A DNA stretch of 64,000 nt. It comes from Corythucha ciliata (taxonomy: Eukaryota > Arthropoda > Insecta > Hemiptera > Tingidae). The stretch lies in NCBI GenBank assembly GCA_038030265.1, contig CM075943.1, positions 32,054,001 through 32,118,000 of the forward strand, in the 5' to 3' direction. Of this stretch, positions 1-12,059 are shown piece by piece. Position numbers and translations under genes: made by a program. The notes under the pieces were generated by a model. That model did not search any database. It saw only the letters and a list, made by a program, of their open reading frames with translations, and was not told where the DNA came from. Each line of letters starts with the position of its first letter. Positions within the stretch are counted from its first letter, which is position 1.

Positions 1-2200
1 TATCGCCTTTCCCTCAAGAGCCCGCATACCCACATGCACCGGATACGACTTCCTTTTTTTCGGTTTGTAAGACGATCAATTTTTTCCTCCTTGTGCATCA
101 ACTTTAAAGCATGGTTTTGGTTTGAGAAATCGAGGTAGTATTTTACAAAATATTGTGCCGCATTAATCGGGTTCTCAACAACAAAATCGCTAATGTATAC
201 CACCCCATCTTTATTGTTTCTGCTATTGATAACGAGGAGCTCATTCAGATGTTCTGCTCTTATGTAGATACCTAATATTTTTTTTTAAAAAAAAGATAAT
301 ATCTCCCTCAAACAAAACCACTACGACAAGTATAATCAATCTTATGTGCTGCATGTCGCGTCGGATACTTTTATGAAAACAAGTAGCGTCATCATAATAT
401 ATCAATTCGTTATGTTTACTTGAAAAGTTGACGTGCTTTCAACGCAGACTTGCGACAAAAGGAAATGAAGCAGATTCATAAATAACTCTTCAAGTGCGTT
501 CGGCTAGCCCTTCTTGTTCAAACACTGGTGGCTATTATTATTAACTAGAGGACGAAGAAACAACTTTCTTGACCATCAGTGTGGATGACAGTGACAAATC
601 ATTACGACAGTATACAAGTAACGGGCATCTACATTTGAGTTCACAAACATTTTTTCACCAAGACGTTTTCCTCACCTTCCGAAACAGAGTTGTGATAGGT
701 ATAGTGCATTAATAGTAACCCGCGCCAAAATACTCGATGAGCACGTGTTTCAATCTCTCCTTGATCGCGTAATTCAATGAACTTAATATTCGTGACAAGA
801 ACTTGACCCTGAAGTGAGACGGTACGCGTCATTATGAAACGTCCTCGATGAGTTCTAAAAACAGGTAGAATTACCAGCTCACCAGTCTGTATAGGAAACT
901 GTGAGAGGGACCATTTCTAAACGCGGTTTGTTTTCGTCGTCCTTATTATGCGAAAATAATCAGGCACCAACAAAAACCTTATAATTAAATGGAATGTTTC
1001 TTTTAGACCCTTACATGTGAGTGGTTCGATAATCAGATTTAAAAATATTACCGCTAACCTTATTTGATGCAAATTATCTAATTATACGAGCTATTTAGAT
1101 GAGGGCTGGGGAGCAAGCACGCAATAGCAAGGCTAACCAGGTAAAGTCCGCGGAGAACTAACCATTGTATTTGTCTACAGTTTTGAACTCACGGAATTTT
1201 TTGAAACATTTTTCTAAATGCGAGCCAGAAACAAAAAAGTATTTTTAGGAAAATACCGATCAGTTCTTTGAATTTCACGGTATTAGAAATACCATAACCC
1301 ACTTCGAATTCTCCTTTCGTGTGAATGAAGCTAACAAAACTCTATGCGAAAGAACCTTCGCTACTTATTGATTGTTATTAATTGGCCAGTTAACAAACTC
1401 TAATCTAAATAGCGTGCACATGAAGCATATATTGTTGGCATGAGAGACGTAGGAGCACGGTAAAATTGTGTGTAACTACTACTAAATTGTTTAGGCCCCC
1501 CACTTGTATAGAAACCTACTCTTGAATTTACAGGCGTCCTTTAGTTCAGAAGCTAGAGAAGACGAATCACTCACTTTATCATTAAATCTTGGTTTCTTTG
1601 TCCCAAATAAGCCGTAATCGTTTGTCTATTCGATTTAAAATTATTAGCCTATAAAGGATAACAAGCGTGGGTTCCTTTGTGTAAAAACCCACACCAGGGT
1701 AGTTTACTTCCACCCTTCTTCTATGTTAAGTTGGCCTATGTTACGGTAAGGAAGAATGGATCGAACACTGCCGATGTAGTTTTGTATACAAATGAAAACG
1801 CTATGAGCCAAAGTAATTACTAAGTGGTCACAACAATTCAAAAATACATGTACTGTACCTATGTTGCTAGAAACTCTTTTATTTAATACGTAAAGCTGTT
1901 TTTGCCCTAATTAAGTAGAACCTGAGATACCAGGAAGAGTGCGGCAAAGTGGCTCAAGTTCACGGTTGTCTTGGAAAAGTACTCATTCGAACCTCTACGA
2001 CACTATAACAATTGGCCAATTGGGAATTTTCCTTGTCGGTACTAGGAAATGTCTTCAAAAATGTCCAACAAATTGAAGGAAACTGCGTGCCAATGGATTT
2101 GACGAGACGGGATATCCAAAAATTGAAACGGATTTTCGATCCGCCGTTATTTAGCTCCTAGTTATGTAACGCTTTCGGGGCAGGCTACCTAGGGTTCTGC
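1..2200. other. unassigned AT-rich sequence
   Basis: No coding region, RNA gene or clear inverted repeat was recognised. Open frames are short and show no familiar motif. A tandem duplication of about 23 bp (CAGGCTACC-AGGGTTCTGCC) lies at about 2183-2224 and leads into the repeat array that follows. Confidence 0.5.
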
Positions 2201-2224
2201 CGGCAGGCTACCCAGGGTTCTGCC

Positions 2225-2725
2225 ACCACGAAAAAGGCCCTGGAACTTGTAATTTTGCTTAAATAAAACCCGAAACTGTCAATTTCGCAAATAATGAGCC
2301 AGGAAACTTGTAATTTCGCTAAAATTAGGACCCGATCTTGCAAACTCACAAATATTTATCTCTAAATGTTGTAACTGCACAGCTATTCATAGTCAGGGCA
2401 TAGTTTACCCAAAGTCCGCTCCCTCTAAAAAAAATGCTCAGGAGCCTTCCTAGTCCCGAAAATATAAACAGGAAACTAGCAATTTCGTGGAAATGAATAC
2501 CAGAATCTACCAATTGTGCGATTACTAACAAAGGATGTTGCAAAAAGCGCTATTTTGAGACATCATTCTGTTAGGATAAATTTCAGAGCCTCATCAAATT
2601 CCGTCATCCAGTTTTGCGAATATTTAGACCCAAAACTTGCAATTTCGCAAAAAGAAAGACTTTAAACTTGCAATTTCACGAATATTTAGACGGGAAACTT
2701 CCAATTTAGTTGGCCAGGTGATCAG
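2225..2725 (+). repeat. degenerate ~30-bp tandem array, type B
   Basis: Units resemble AACTTGCAATTTCGCA followed by AATATTTAGACCC and recur about every 30-31 bp with heavy divergence. The block is colinear with 57880-58200: both begin with CCACGAAAAAGGCCC and both contain ACTCACAAATATTTATCTCTAAA at the corresponding place (split here for length: ACTCACAAATATTTATC, then TCTAAA). Two distant arrays therefore share higher-order order and not only a unit. Confidence 0.75.
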
Positions 2726-2809
2726 TAAAGAGCAATTGTGCACACGTGAACTACGTGAACGGTACTAGGGCCTATCTATTTTTTGGTATTTATAAATTAA
2801 CCTTTAGAA

Positions 2810-3600
2810 ATGGAGTTTGGTGAAGAAAGCGTAGGCTTCGCTGACGATACTACTTTCATAATAAAAGGAAACAGCTGGAAAGACGTTGAATGAAAAGCGG
2901 AGGATTGCCTAACGAAGGCCCATAACTGTCTGCAGGGAATGGGCATGAAGGTCAATTTGTCAAAAACCAACTTCATCGCTTTTTCATTTTGTGAAGTTGA
3001 CATCCCTACGATCGCACGTATCAAATGCCACATAGGTGACTGCAAAAATCGTGAAGCTTGCTCCTGCTCAAGCATTCATAAAGTTTCCTCGGCCCGCTAT
3101 TTGGGAGTCGAAGTGGATCAATGCCTGAAATGGGACGTCCAGGTGAACAAAGTAGCATCGATGCGGAAAATGGTCTTCGTACTATGCCGAGAAGTGAGGA
3201 CTTTTTTATCGGAGGAAGCTCGGAGGGTATTTAATTTTGCTCTTGTGCAGCCTTCAATGATGTATGCTGTCTCAACTTGGGGTTGGTGCAGTGAAACTCT
3301 TCTTGACTCCGTATTTTTGATGCAGAACCTCATAATCAAAGCCTTGCTGCAGAAATATAGGAATTATTCGACTAATCTCTCTTCACAGACTCGAAGTTTT
3401 TCACACTCTTCATGGAGTTCAAGGTCCTCAAGATTAGAGATCTTCGAGATAAAATTACAACTATAAAAGTAGGTAAGGATTTGAATAGCGGTGACCTAAA
3501 CTTCCTGGATGACGGTACCACCAGAGTTCGAGGGCAAGGACTTGCTCAGATTCCTTTTCGCAGAATTTCCCATGGGCAACAAGCTTATGACTTCTGAGGG
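2810..3600 (+). pseudogene. non-LTR retrotransposon RT fragment (broken)
   Basis: This is the C-terminal half of a LINE reverse transcriptase (jockey/CR1-like). The catalytic box reads GFADDTTF (2834-2857). It is followed by GMKVNLSKTNFIAF, the conserved RT segment with KT, then ARYLGVEVDQCLKW and a thumb region. An in-frame TGA at 2891-2893 interrupts the frame shortly after the catalytic box. Near 3390-3412 the reading moves to another frame and continues as KFFTLFMEFKVLKIRDLRDKI, split between the two frames. There is no endonuclease domain and no 5' part. The fragment ends where an inverted-repeat element begins at about 3610. It is dead, and its exact clade is uncertain. Confidence 0.85.
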
Positions 3601-4699
3601 GCACGCTTATACAGGGTGGTCGGTTTTGAGTAGCAAAAAAAAAAAATTGGGTAATAGCACACCGAAAATGGGATTACAAAGTCCTATTCAGATAGTGGCC
3701 TATCTCTTTTTGTTTTCGAGTAATAATTTTTTTAGTGATTTTTAGGCGCAACTGTATTTTTCGCCGAAAAACTGTTATTTCTCAGCTTCTACTTCACTTT
3801 TTTCCAAAAGTGATGGCAGTTTCGTAATCTACGGGATGAACGCAAAATCAATATTCTAAATAGTCAAAAACGCCTAAAAATGTAACGTTTTCGTTGCGTT
3901 AATGCAAAAAAAACCAAGAATTTGACATCACAAAACAATTTACTGTGTCACCAAAAATAACTTCACACGTTGTCAAACGACATAAAAACTTCTCCGTTTT
4001 CCCAGCTTTCCAACGGTGTACTCGAAAGTGGAATTATCTCCCTCCTTTGACGAGAAAATTCGAAAAGAAGCGAAAAAGTCATACATTTTGTGCTAAAAAT
4101 GTGAATAATAACAGGTGCGAAAATTATTTTAGTCCAGTAAACGAGTGTTCGAAAAGGTGGTCTAGAGGGAATGAGCGAAAGCAGAAATTTTGACTCCGGA
4201 ACCATGTTTGGACTAGTTAGGAGGTAAACATACTAAAAGTCCCCACCCCTAGGAGGTGAGCCCGAGTGGGGGGAGCACAAAGAAGGTACCATTTTTCGGA
4301 TTTTCACTGATATCTCGAAAACAGAGCATCGTATGCAAAACGTTTGTGATAACCAATTAAAGCTAACATAAATATCAGAAACTTTTGTCATTATGCATGT
4401 TTCACTAATTCCTAACCGTTCTTGAAATACATGCCCCGCAAAAGTAAAAATGTCCGAAAAAAAATTGTTATTCCACGTTTTCCGTTGAACATTCTTTTAT
4501 ATCGTCTAAACCGTTTATCCTAGGAGAAAGCCTTCAGGAAGGAAGTTTTAGAGGATTTAATTATCTTACATAAACATACATACATAAACAAATATATATT
4601 GAACAGATCAAAAGTTACACGAGTTTTAAAAATGTTGGCCAATTTCAACTATTTTGGTTGAACTGTTGTGAAACTTCAAGAATGGTATACATTTTCTCA

Positions 4700-5980
4700 A
4701 TAGGCAAGTTGAGAGACAGGTATGGAAAGGAAAACACCTGTAGTGTGAATACACACTGCTTTACCAGCTCAGGAATATGGGAAACAGGTGCTTTTTAAGC
4801 TGTTACGGTGCAAACAAGATGGATACCTCCCTCAACGCCCATCGTCTCTAATGCTTCCTAAAGTCTGCGTCGATCATAAAACCTGGCATTTCATCCCTCC
4901 TACTAACCGAGGGAGTCACCCAGGAGCACAGTTTCCGGGTTTCCGGCCTCAAATTTTGTTTGGAAATGCATTGAGCCCTAAAACTGAGGATGGGATCAGA
5001 ACAGCGACAGCCACCTTGTTCCCATTCAAACCAAGCAACCAGCTCCACTGCACCGGTATAATATACCCTCAATCTTATATTATTTCGTCGGTGTATTACC
5101 GACCGCAGCAGTGGAAAATTTGGATGCAGGAAGGCATCGATGCCGTGCTTCAACATCTGTGAAGCTGCCACTTGACGATCAGGAAAAGGGCGATGATGAT
5201 GATGACACAGATACAGTTTTAGTGCCATCGTTTCAAGAGACTAGTGACCTGGACGAACAACGGGTTTAAATCTTCCTCCCTTCATAAGTAGAGTGGTTTA
5301 TTATTTGAGTTAATCTGATATGTTCAGACTTTTCATATACCCATATACCTACTAAATTTACGTTCAGCATGAGCAGAACATAAATATACGTATATGATAC
5401 GGTGAAAGACCGACGGCTGGCAAATCTTAGCATTTACCAATGAATCCTAGCGTTCACCCGCGACGTTCGTTAAAGTTCAAATGATTCATGAAATTCGGAC
5501 TTAGGCCCGGGCCGAACACATGGGCTTGAAGTTCTGTTCTCTAAGCTGAACTTAGGAGCTTAAACTCCAATCAGAATTTTTGGTATTTTGAATACAAATT
5601 CGTTTAAGCCCAACGCAAAACGCAACGCTTAAACAGACATTGTCGAGACCTAACCCTCCTTATACCACTAGAAATACAAAAATGGTAAAATTCCGAAATT
5701 CCTGGAATATAGTAAGATCATCGGACTTTTACTAGACAGTTTTGGTACGTAATCACCGTGCGGCGTTGGTCCACTATTCGACTACGCAAGCTCTCCTACG
5801 TCATTGAAATCCCCCCTCCACCAATCAACTTTCCCACGGCTCATCACCCCTTGAAATGAACTGATAAAAGGCAGAGAAGTTTAACAGGAATGTACATTGC
5901 GTGTACGAGGGGGGGGGGCAGTACATGAAACTACACTGTACATGTTGATTGTCTACACTTGAAGGCTTCAGGAGAGAAAT
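4700..5980. other. loop region of the 3610-6595 foldback element
   Basis: This stretch separates the two inverted arms. An open frame covers about 4788-5162 on the plus strand and another about 4848-5228 on the minus strand. Neither shows a recognisable domain, so I do not call a gene. The composition at 4740-5240 is richer in GC than the arms, which fits captured sequence, but no parent could be named. A member of the GGCCCGGG dispersed repeat family lies at about 5498-5650. Confidence 0.4.
5498..5650 (+). repeat. dispersed repeat, TAGGCCCGGG family
   Basis: It begins TTAGGCCCGGGCCGAACA and continues with GGGCTTGAAGTTCTGTT and CTAAGCTGAACTTAGG, ending near GACATTGTCGAGACC. The same landmarks occur at 25888-26010 in the same orientation and at 38955-39105 in reverse. 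No coding capacity was seen. Confidence 0.7.
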
Positions 5981-6653
5981 GTCTATAGAAAATAATGGAT
6001 TGAAAACAGTTAAACCAAAAAAGTTGAAATTGGCCAACATTTTTAAAACTCGTGTAACTTTTTACCTGTTCAATATATATTTGTTTATGTATCTATGCTT
6101 ATGTAAGATAATTAAATCCTCTAAAACTTCCTTCCTGAGGGCTTTCTCCTATGGAAACGGTTTAGACGATATAAAAGAATGTTCAAAGGAAAACGTGGAA
6201 TAAAAATATTTTTTTCGGACATTTTCACTTTTGCGGGGCATGTATTTCCAGAACGGTTAGGAATTAGTGAAACATTCATATGACAAAAGTTTCTGATATT
6301 TATGTCAGCTTTAATTGGTTATCACAAAAGTTTTGCCTACTATGCTCTGTTTTCGAGATATCAGTGAAAATCCTAAAAATGACACCTTCTTTGTGCTCCC
6401 CCCACTCGGGCTCACCTCCTAGGGGTGGGAACAAGTCCAAACATGATTCTGGAGTCAAAATTTCTGCTTTCGCTCGTTCTTTCAGTCCTTCTAGAATCAT
6501 TCGTTGACTGGACTATTTGTTTGGCTCTCTTTCTTGAGAAATCCAAGCGCTGGCACAGTAAAAATTAAAATGTATTGCATTTGAAGAATAAACAAGGATC
6601 CGAATGATGAAATTTTCCGGCTATTCATCAAGCTTTGGATGCTCTCAGAAATG

Positions 6654-6761
6654 CTATTCTGTAACTCTTAACGCGTGCGTTAGCGAATTTTCTCAGCTGA
6701 TACCTTTCAATTATTCGCCTTGTTTATTTCGCTAACGCACGCGTTAAGAGTTACAGAATAG
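6654..6761. repeat. perfect hairpin MITE, AACGCGTGCGTTAGCG family
   Basis: Two 34-bp arms at 6654-6687 and 6728-6761 are exact reverse complements, starting CTATTCTGTAACTCTTAACG. They enclose a 40-bp loop. A second copy with the same loop (TTTCTCAGCTGAT) lies at about 14157-14262. Perfect arms suggest a fairly recent or conversion-maintained copy. Confidence 0.88.
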
Positions 6762-6779
6762 GGGGCAGGTCGGTATAGA

Positions 6780-7195
6780 CTGTTGAACCACTTAAAAAAG
6801 GGAAGGGACTTACCATTTCCCTGAATTTAAGACCTGAATCCGTTTCACTGATATTTAGACAGGAAGCTTGTAATTTTGCATATTTTCATCCCCAAAATGA
6901 GCAATTTCGGGGTTACTTGGCTCCAACGTGGCAGTTAAGCGGCTTTATGATGATGTAATTTGTTTATTGAATGACTTATCTGCTAAGTAATTCAATGACA
7001 CGGAACGTAGGTAATCAAGTTTAATACCAAAATGATTGCTACATGTAACGAATTTGATTGGTGTTGCTATTGCATTTTTGCTCGTTTCCCTCTTATAATA
7101 GGGATTTGGCGGATATTTATGTATCGCAAACATGCTGTTTCGCAAGCTCTATAGGCGCATACTTACATTTTTCGGATATTTAGCCTCAAAACTTG
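6780..7195. repeat. short type B units followed by unassigned DNA
   Basis: Units such as GGAAGCTTGTAATTTTGC and AATGAGCAATTTCGGGG at 6840-6910, and AAAACTTGCAGTTTCATGGC at 7187-7206, belong to the type B array. They are followed directly by the type A array. The B-to-A order recurs near 15470-16050. Confidence 0.55.
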
Positions 7196-7199
7196 CAGT

Positions 7200-8200
7200 T
7201 TCATGGCAATTTATCACGACTCTCGAGCCACCGCGAATTAGCGCTTCTTCCTCATTCTGCCGCGAATCAGCGATTTTGTTCACTTCAGGTTACAGTAACG
7301 AAGTTGCTTTCAAGAACAAGTTGCTAGCAATTTGGCGTTTTCTCCTTAATAGCCGCGAATTAGCGTTTTTCAGCGCGTCTTATCAATTTCATCGAGGAGT
7401 TAGCGGTTTTCTCATGTTATGCCATGAATTACCGATTTTTCTCCATTTTAACCCTGAATTATTGATTTCCCTCCATTTTAGTTGCGAATTAGCCACTTTT
7501 TTGATCCCCGTGAATTGGTGTTTTTCCAGATTTTAGTCGTGAAATCACGATTTTTGTCAATATTTGCCGTAAATTGTTGTTCTCCAGTTTCCTGATTTTC
7601 ACCCGATTCGAAAACGAACTTCTTAAATTTTATCAGCGAATTATACAGTTTTTCCTACTGTATCCTCAGATTAGCGATTTTTATCACTTTCAGCCACGAT
7701 GAAGTGAAGCCGGGAATTAGAGCTTTCTTCATTTTAACCGCGAGTTAGCGTTTTTTCGACTGCACTCTGCGCTTCTTTTCCATTCTAACGGCGAATTAGC
7801 GATTTTTCTCAATTTCAGCTGCGAATTAGTGCGTTCCCGCAATTCTACCCGCAAATTACTGCTTTTCTAGCTATATCCTCGAAATTTAGGTTTGGTTTGT
7901 CAATTTTAGCCGCGAAGAAGCGTTTAACCCCGTGAGTATTTGTCGTGATTTTATCCGTGACTTAGCGATTTTCCTCAAGCAATCATATATTCTCAATTTT
8001 AGCGAATTTTCCCCGAATTAGCGTCAGTTTTGATTTTGGTCTGGAAGTTGCATCGAGAAACTTCGAATTTGCGCTTTTACAAATTTTGACCACGAATTTT
8101 AGCACTTTCCCAACTTTTAGCCGCCTACTTGCCCCGAGAACAGCGCCTTCACGCGCGAATTAGTGCTTTTTGCTTGACTTTCGATGCAAGTAGTTATTTG
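7200..8200 (+). repeat. degenerate 30-bp tandem array, type A (1 kb)
   Basis: The consensus unit is about CCGCGAATTAGCG followed by TTTTTCTCAATTTTAG. Starts at 7231, 7261, 7351, 7421, 7451 and 7481 give a period of 30 bp, with occasional slips. Most units are diverged but keep the GAATTAGCG core. No repeated open frame is maintained. Related blocks appear at 15770-16050, 18640-18960 (reverse), 23740-24010, 31350-31740, 32737-34400 and 60110-60320 (reverse). Confidence 0.88.
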
Positions 8201-8204
8201 CACT

Positions 8205-8720
8205 CATATCGTGCGGTGTCTTTCCTAACTTTACTCACACAGAGAACAAGAGTACATTTTTCTACAACAGTTGAATAATGATAACATTACTCATATGACA
8301 CATGAGAGAGAAAAGCGTTATTTCTCCAAACATCACTATTCAACTCATAATGAGTTGAATAATGACAATATCCAAGCCATATGAACGAGAGTAAAGTGGT
8401 TCAACCGGACTCAAAGGCCTTCCTCGCGCGACTGAAAGCAAGAAAGTTACGAGGAGAGTAATGGAGCCCATGACGTAGGCAATGTGGCACACGTTTGAAC
8501 AAAAGTCGAAATCCAATAATTTAAATAAATAAATGAAAAAGCCAGTCACATGTTTCTATCAACTAACTTGATAGCTAAATCCAGTTAACTGCTGTGTATA
8601 AGTTCTCTGTGCGCCCTAGCTTCTGTAGATCCCTAGACAATGCCAACGCTCCTTTAATTTATTTCGACTTGTTTACTTTCAGTACAGTCGTTTGGTACTA
8701 AAAAGTAGTGTATCTAGGAA
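8205..8720. other. unassigned spacer
   Basis: Only a short imperfect inverted repeat (TTGAATAATGA / CATTATTCAACTC region, 8268-8370) was noticed. No gene or RNA was recognised. Confidence 0.4.
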
Positions 8721-8725
8721 ATAAT

Positions 8726-9630
8726 TGCCGGCTTGGTTTTTGTGACGATTATTATTATGGTTTTTGGGTCGCTGAACTCGAAAATCTAGTTGTCGACTAA
8801 ATTCGGATATGGCTTCACCATGTAAATGGCGAAAAACGACGAAATTTGGAGAGTTGTTCTAGTTTTTCGCTCATAACTCCGAAAAGACGTACTCTAGAGC
8901 AAAATCATCCCTTTTCAAAAAGAAAGCTGATGGAATATCCAGACAAGAAATACCAAAGTCAGCTCTTTAGCTTTCATTATCGAGCCGCTAGAATGCATTA
9001 AAGATTGTCTATGGTTTCCAACTTTTCCAAAATCTACATCACTGACGTAGACGTTGGCGTTAGCCCCCCGTGTGAAAAAAATCGGTGTCAAACGGTCTCA
9101 CACAATGCAAATGAGAGCGCACCATCACATTAATTAGATAGCTTACCCACTCTGAAACGGGCAAATAACACGACCGGCCCGGTCTTTCTAGGGGGCAAAC
9201 TTTATGCCAACTTTGGATCATTTCAATCTTGACACAACTAGTTTGAGGAACCTATGGGGGTCCACTAAGAACAATTTGTGCACCACCTCAGGAAACCCAG
9301 TAAACATACTTCAGGTGCGGTTAGATTTTGGCCAAGTTGAAACTATGGTCCACCTATAATGCTCTGTGTAGGCGAGACCAAGAAAGCTAGAGAGCTGACT
9401 TTAATCTCATTGTTTAGGATATTTTGTCAACTTTCTTTCTGCTAAGGGATGTTTTTTCTCTAGAATTCGCCCTTTCGGATTTATAAGCGGAAAGCTAAAA
9501 CAATTCGCCAAATTGCACAGTTTTTTGATATTTTCGTGATGAAGCCATATCAGAATTCAGTCGATAACTAGATTTTTGAATTCAGCACCCCAAAAAACAT
9601 ATAAAACCGTCATAAAAACTTAGCCGGCAC
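8726..9630. mobile_element. foldback element, 0.9 kb, ~250-bp arms
   Basis: The left arm begins GCCGGCTTGGTTTTTGTGACG and the right arm ends in the reverse complement of GCCGGCTAAGTTTTTATGACG (each split here as prefix GCCGGCT plus the following bases). Arms 8726-8980 and 9375-9630 share CTGAA-TC-AAAATCTAGTT, ATATGGCTTCA, and GTCAGCTCT-TAGCTTTC. The loop has no transposase. The ends carry no other family signature, so superfamily is unassigned. Confidence 0.8.
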
Positions 9631-9639
9631 TTTTTTCTT

Positions 9640-12050
9640 GTCCCGACAACCTAATGAATGGACTATTAAGAAATATTCATAATCCAAATGCACTTCTTAC
9701 AATTGGAGCATTTTTTGCGCTGTCCGCCTTTTCTCCTCTTGTTTTGCTAGACGCTCCCCTTGGGATATGGCTCTCCTGGCGGTCCCGGCTCGCCCCCTCC
9801 CCCCTAAAGCCTGCACTGCAGTACGTTATCGGGGGAATTGTGGAACAATATTGTGTTCATAACTAACTATATTCATAACTATGTGTTCATAACTAACAAT
9901 ATTGTGTTCGGAACTATGTTTTGGTGTATGTGTGTTCCTCTGTGTGCTCCTATATAGTTAAACACTTCGGTGATGGCGTATTTCATAAAATGAGTAGTGA
10001 GTCTGTGATTACATATTTCTCTTTCCCGTGGGAATCATCCCTGTGCTTAGCATGTGCCTACCTAGTACCCATCTTACCTAAACTTGGTTTATGGGTAGAA
10101 AGCAATGAGGTCGAAAGGTGAAGTGGGCTAAATGTGGAAAACGGGGTAAAGAGAGGATGGGCGACGGTGGTGGGTTTGCTTGCTGTTTGGGGGTGTGAGA
10201 GAAGGCGGCGGTCACGCAGCATTTGTAGGAGGGTGCGGCATTCGTAGTATTAAACTGAGTGAAAGGAGAAGGGTGCGTAGGGGCGTCTAGCTGTATCGAT
10301 GATGTAGTTGGGATCCAGGGGCGGCGGCTGCTGGGATCATTCACCTTTGCCCTAGCTCTCGCTCGCACGCTCTTTTGGCCCAGTGACTTTTTTTTATTGC
10401 ACTTATTGTTACAACTCCACATGTTTTCAATCTTAGGTACTGAACGACACTGGGTCAAATGAATGAATTATTCATTACTCCTGAACACGCAATAGACTGT
10501 AATAAGTCGTTTAAAAGTGATTGGGGTGTTGGAGGTATATTACATTGGCTCAGAAAAAATGGGTTCACAGAAATTATAAGTGCCTAAAGTGGCATAGAGA
10601 GTGGCTTGACATGCACACTTCAAGAATTTCGTTATACTTACAGCTGCACCGTCGACCCCAATTACGGCCAATTTTTCACTACCCGGGGTTGGATCCATTG
10701 GTGGTGAGACGTGTTTATAAGAGATCATTTTCATTTAAAAAATCCTTCAACCAGGACTCGCAAATCATATGCCTAGACGCTCGGAAAGGGGATCGCAAAA
10801 GTGACTTTCGGGTCACAGTCGTGGCCCCTGAAAATAATAATCTCAATCGGAGGACGAGTACCTACTTTCCATACATTCCCCTCTATCCCATTCTTGAACC
10901 CTTGAACTCTTTTGAGTTTGAGCAGCCAGGAAGCCACACACAAATAATTAATAATGACATATAGTTTCGATATTGCTAGCACATTCCCCTCCCTTCAGGG
11001 CCGTGCACGAAACTTATGGCGAGAGCACCTGCCTCTTAAGTAGCTATGAGGCAGGTTGATATCCTTTTTTCTATAACCCCTTTGTTCTACTGTCAGCTGC
11101 TGCACTTGACCTTGTCACTAATTGAAGCACAAGGTATATCTTATGTATCTCACTTATGCACAAGAAACTTGTATATATATCTCTCTCTCTCCCTCGCTTT
11201 CGCGATACGTATTCCCTATCTGGTGCTATACATATAAATTGATACAATCCAATCAAGCCGCTTATTTATACCACCTTATATTGAGTGCCTACTTAGTTCC
11301 AAAGTGTATAATGTGGTCAATTTTATCTTATTTTTTAAATTAAAGTGAAATTTTTAGAGTGGGGGATAACAAGTGACAGCAACCAGTTCCCAATCTCTTT
11401 CCTGATGCTGAGCATCCATGAGTGATAAATGACACGACGCTTGTTTCAAATAGAACTTATTGTTTCCTAGGGGCAGGATTTTTTTTCTGCCTAGAAAATA
11501 TTCTTTGTTTTCATACGTCATCTCCCGCAGGGAGTGTTATGGGACGAGGGAAAATGACCAAGCAAAAACAAATTGCCCCAGAGTATCACCTAATCGTGGT
11601 AGTGGCGGCAACGGCAAACATTCGATAACTCATTTATGTGCCCCCTACGAAGCCTAACTAAGCAAAAACAACAACGAGATGGTGAAACGAGGGCTCTTGG
11701 TACGCTCCACCTTCCTTTTTTGACGTGCAATGTTGAGAGAGAGAACTTTCGGTCTGTGCCTCAGTGACTTATTCTAGGCGATGCCACGTTTAATAGTTCA
11801 AAGTCGTACCATCAGATTACAGTAAGGAGTACCCAATCAAAGGACCATTACTCCTGGTTATAAGTACTAAGGATTAAGGAAATTAATTTCACAAGAATGG
11901 AACAACATAAATAGTATACCTATACTAATGATTTGAGAAATACGTGTGCAAAAGTTTATGTTTGGAATGATTTCGACGTAGTTATTCGTTCTCCGGGCGG
12001 CGAAACTCTTGTAGTGTCGGAACGCTAAAAAATGGGACCCTAAATATATG
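9640..12050. other. unassigned, includes a GC-richer island
   Basis: No supported gene. A GC-richer stretch at about 10130-10400 holds overlapping open frames on both strands, typical of composition and not of coding. A plus-strand open frame at 10521-10964 (147 codons) has no recognisable domain. A (CT)n/(TA)n patch lies at about 11172-11200. Confidence 0.4.
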
Positions 12051-12059
12051 TATATAATA

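Larger units (their letters stand above)
3610..6595. mobile_element. long foldback DNA element with internal cargo
   Basis: The left end is ACAGGGTGGTCGGTTTTGAG preceded by TAT. Inverted arms of more than 450 bp run from about 4140-4680 to about 5985-6520. Shared landmarks in opposite orientation include the CACCCCTAGGAGGTGAGCCC block, the GATATCTCGAAAACAGAGCA block and the TTGGCCAA segment. The outer left 500 bp (3610-4135) is homologous to the right half of the element at 12060-13188, so both belong to one family. The right arm ends in TGCATTTGAAGAATAAACAA, also found inside the second element. No transposase is visible. The TA-flanked CAGGGTG terminus suggests a Tc1/mariner-like or related non-autonomous element, which is inference. 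Confidence 0.75.

Noticed and set aside
7200..8200. CRISPR-like array
   Set aside because: The 30-bp periodicity has no conserved repeat plus unique spacer structure, units are degenerate throughout, and the window is eukaryotic.
10078..10458. 126-codon minus-strand open frame rich in Pro/Ser/Thr
   Set aside because: Low-complexity composition and no motif; more likely a by-product of base composition.
10521..10964. 147-codon plus-strand open frame
   Set aside because: No recognisable domain, no splice sites, and mixed open frames on both strands in the same GC-richer area.
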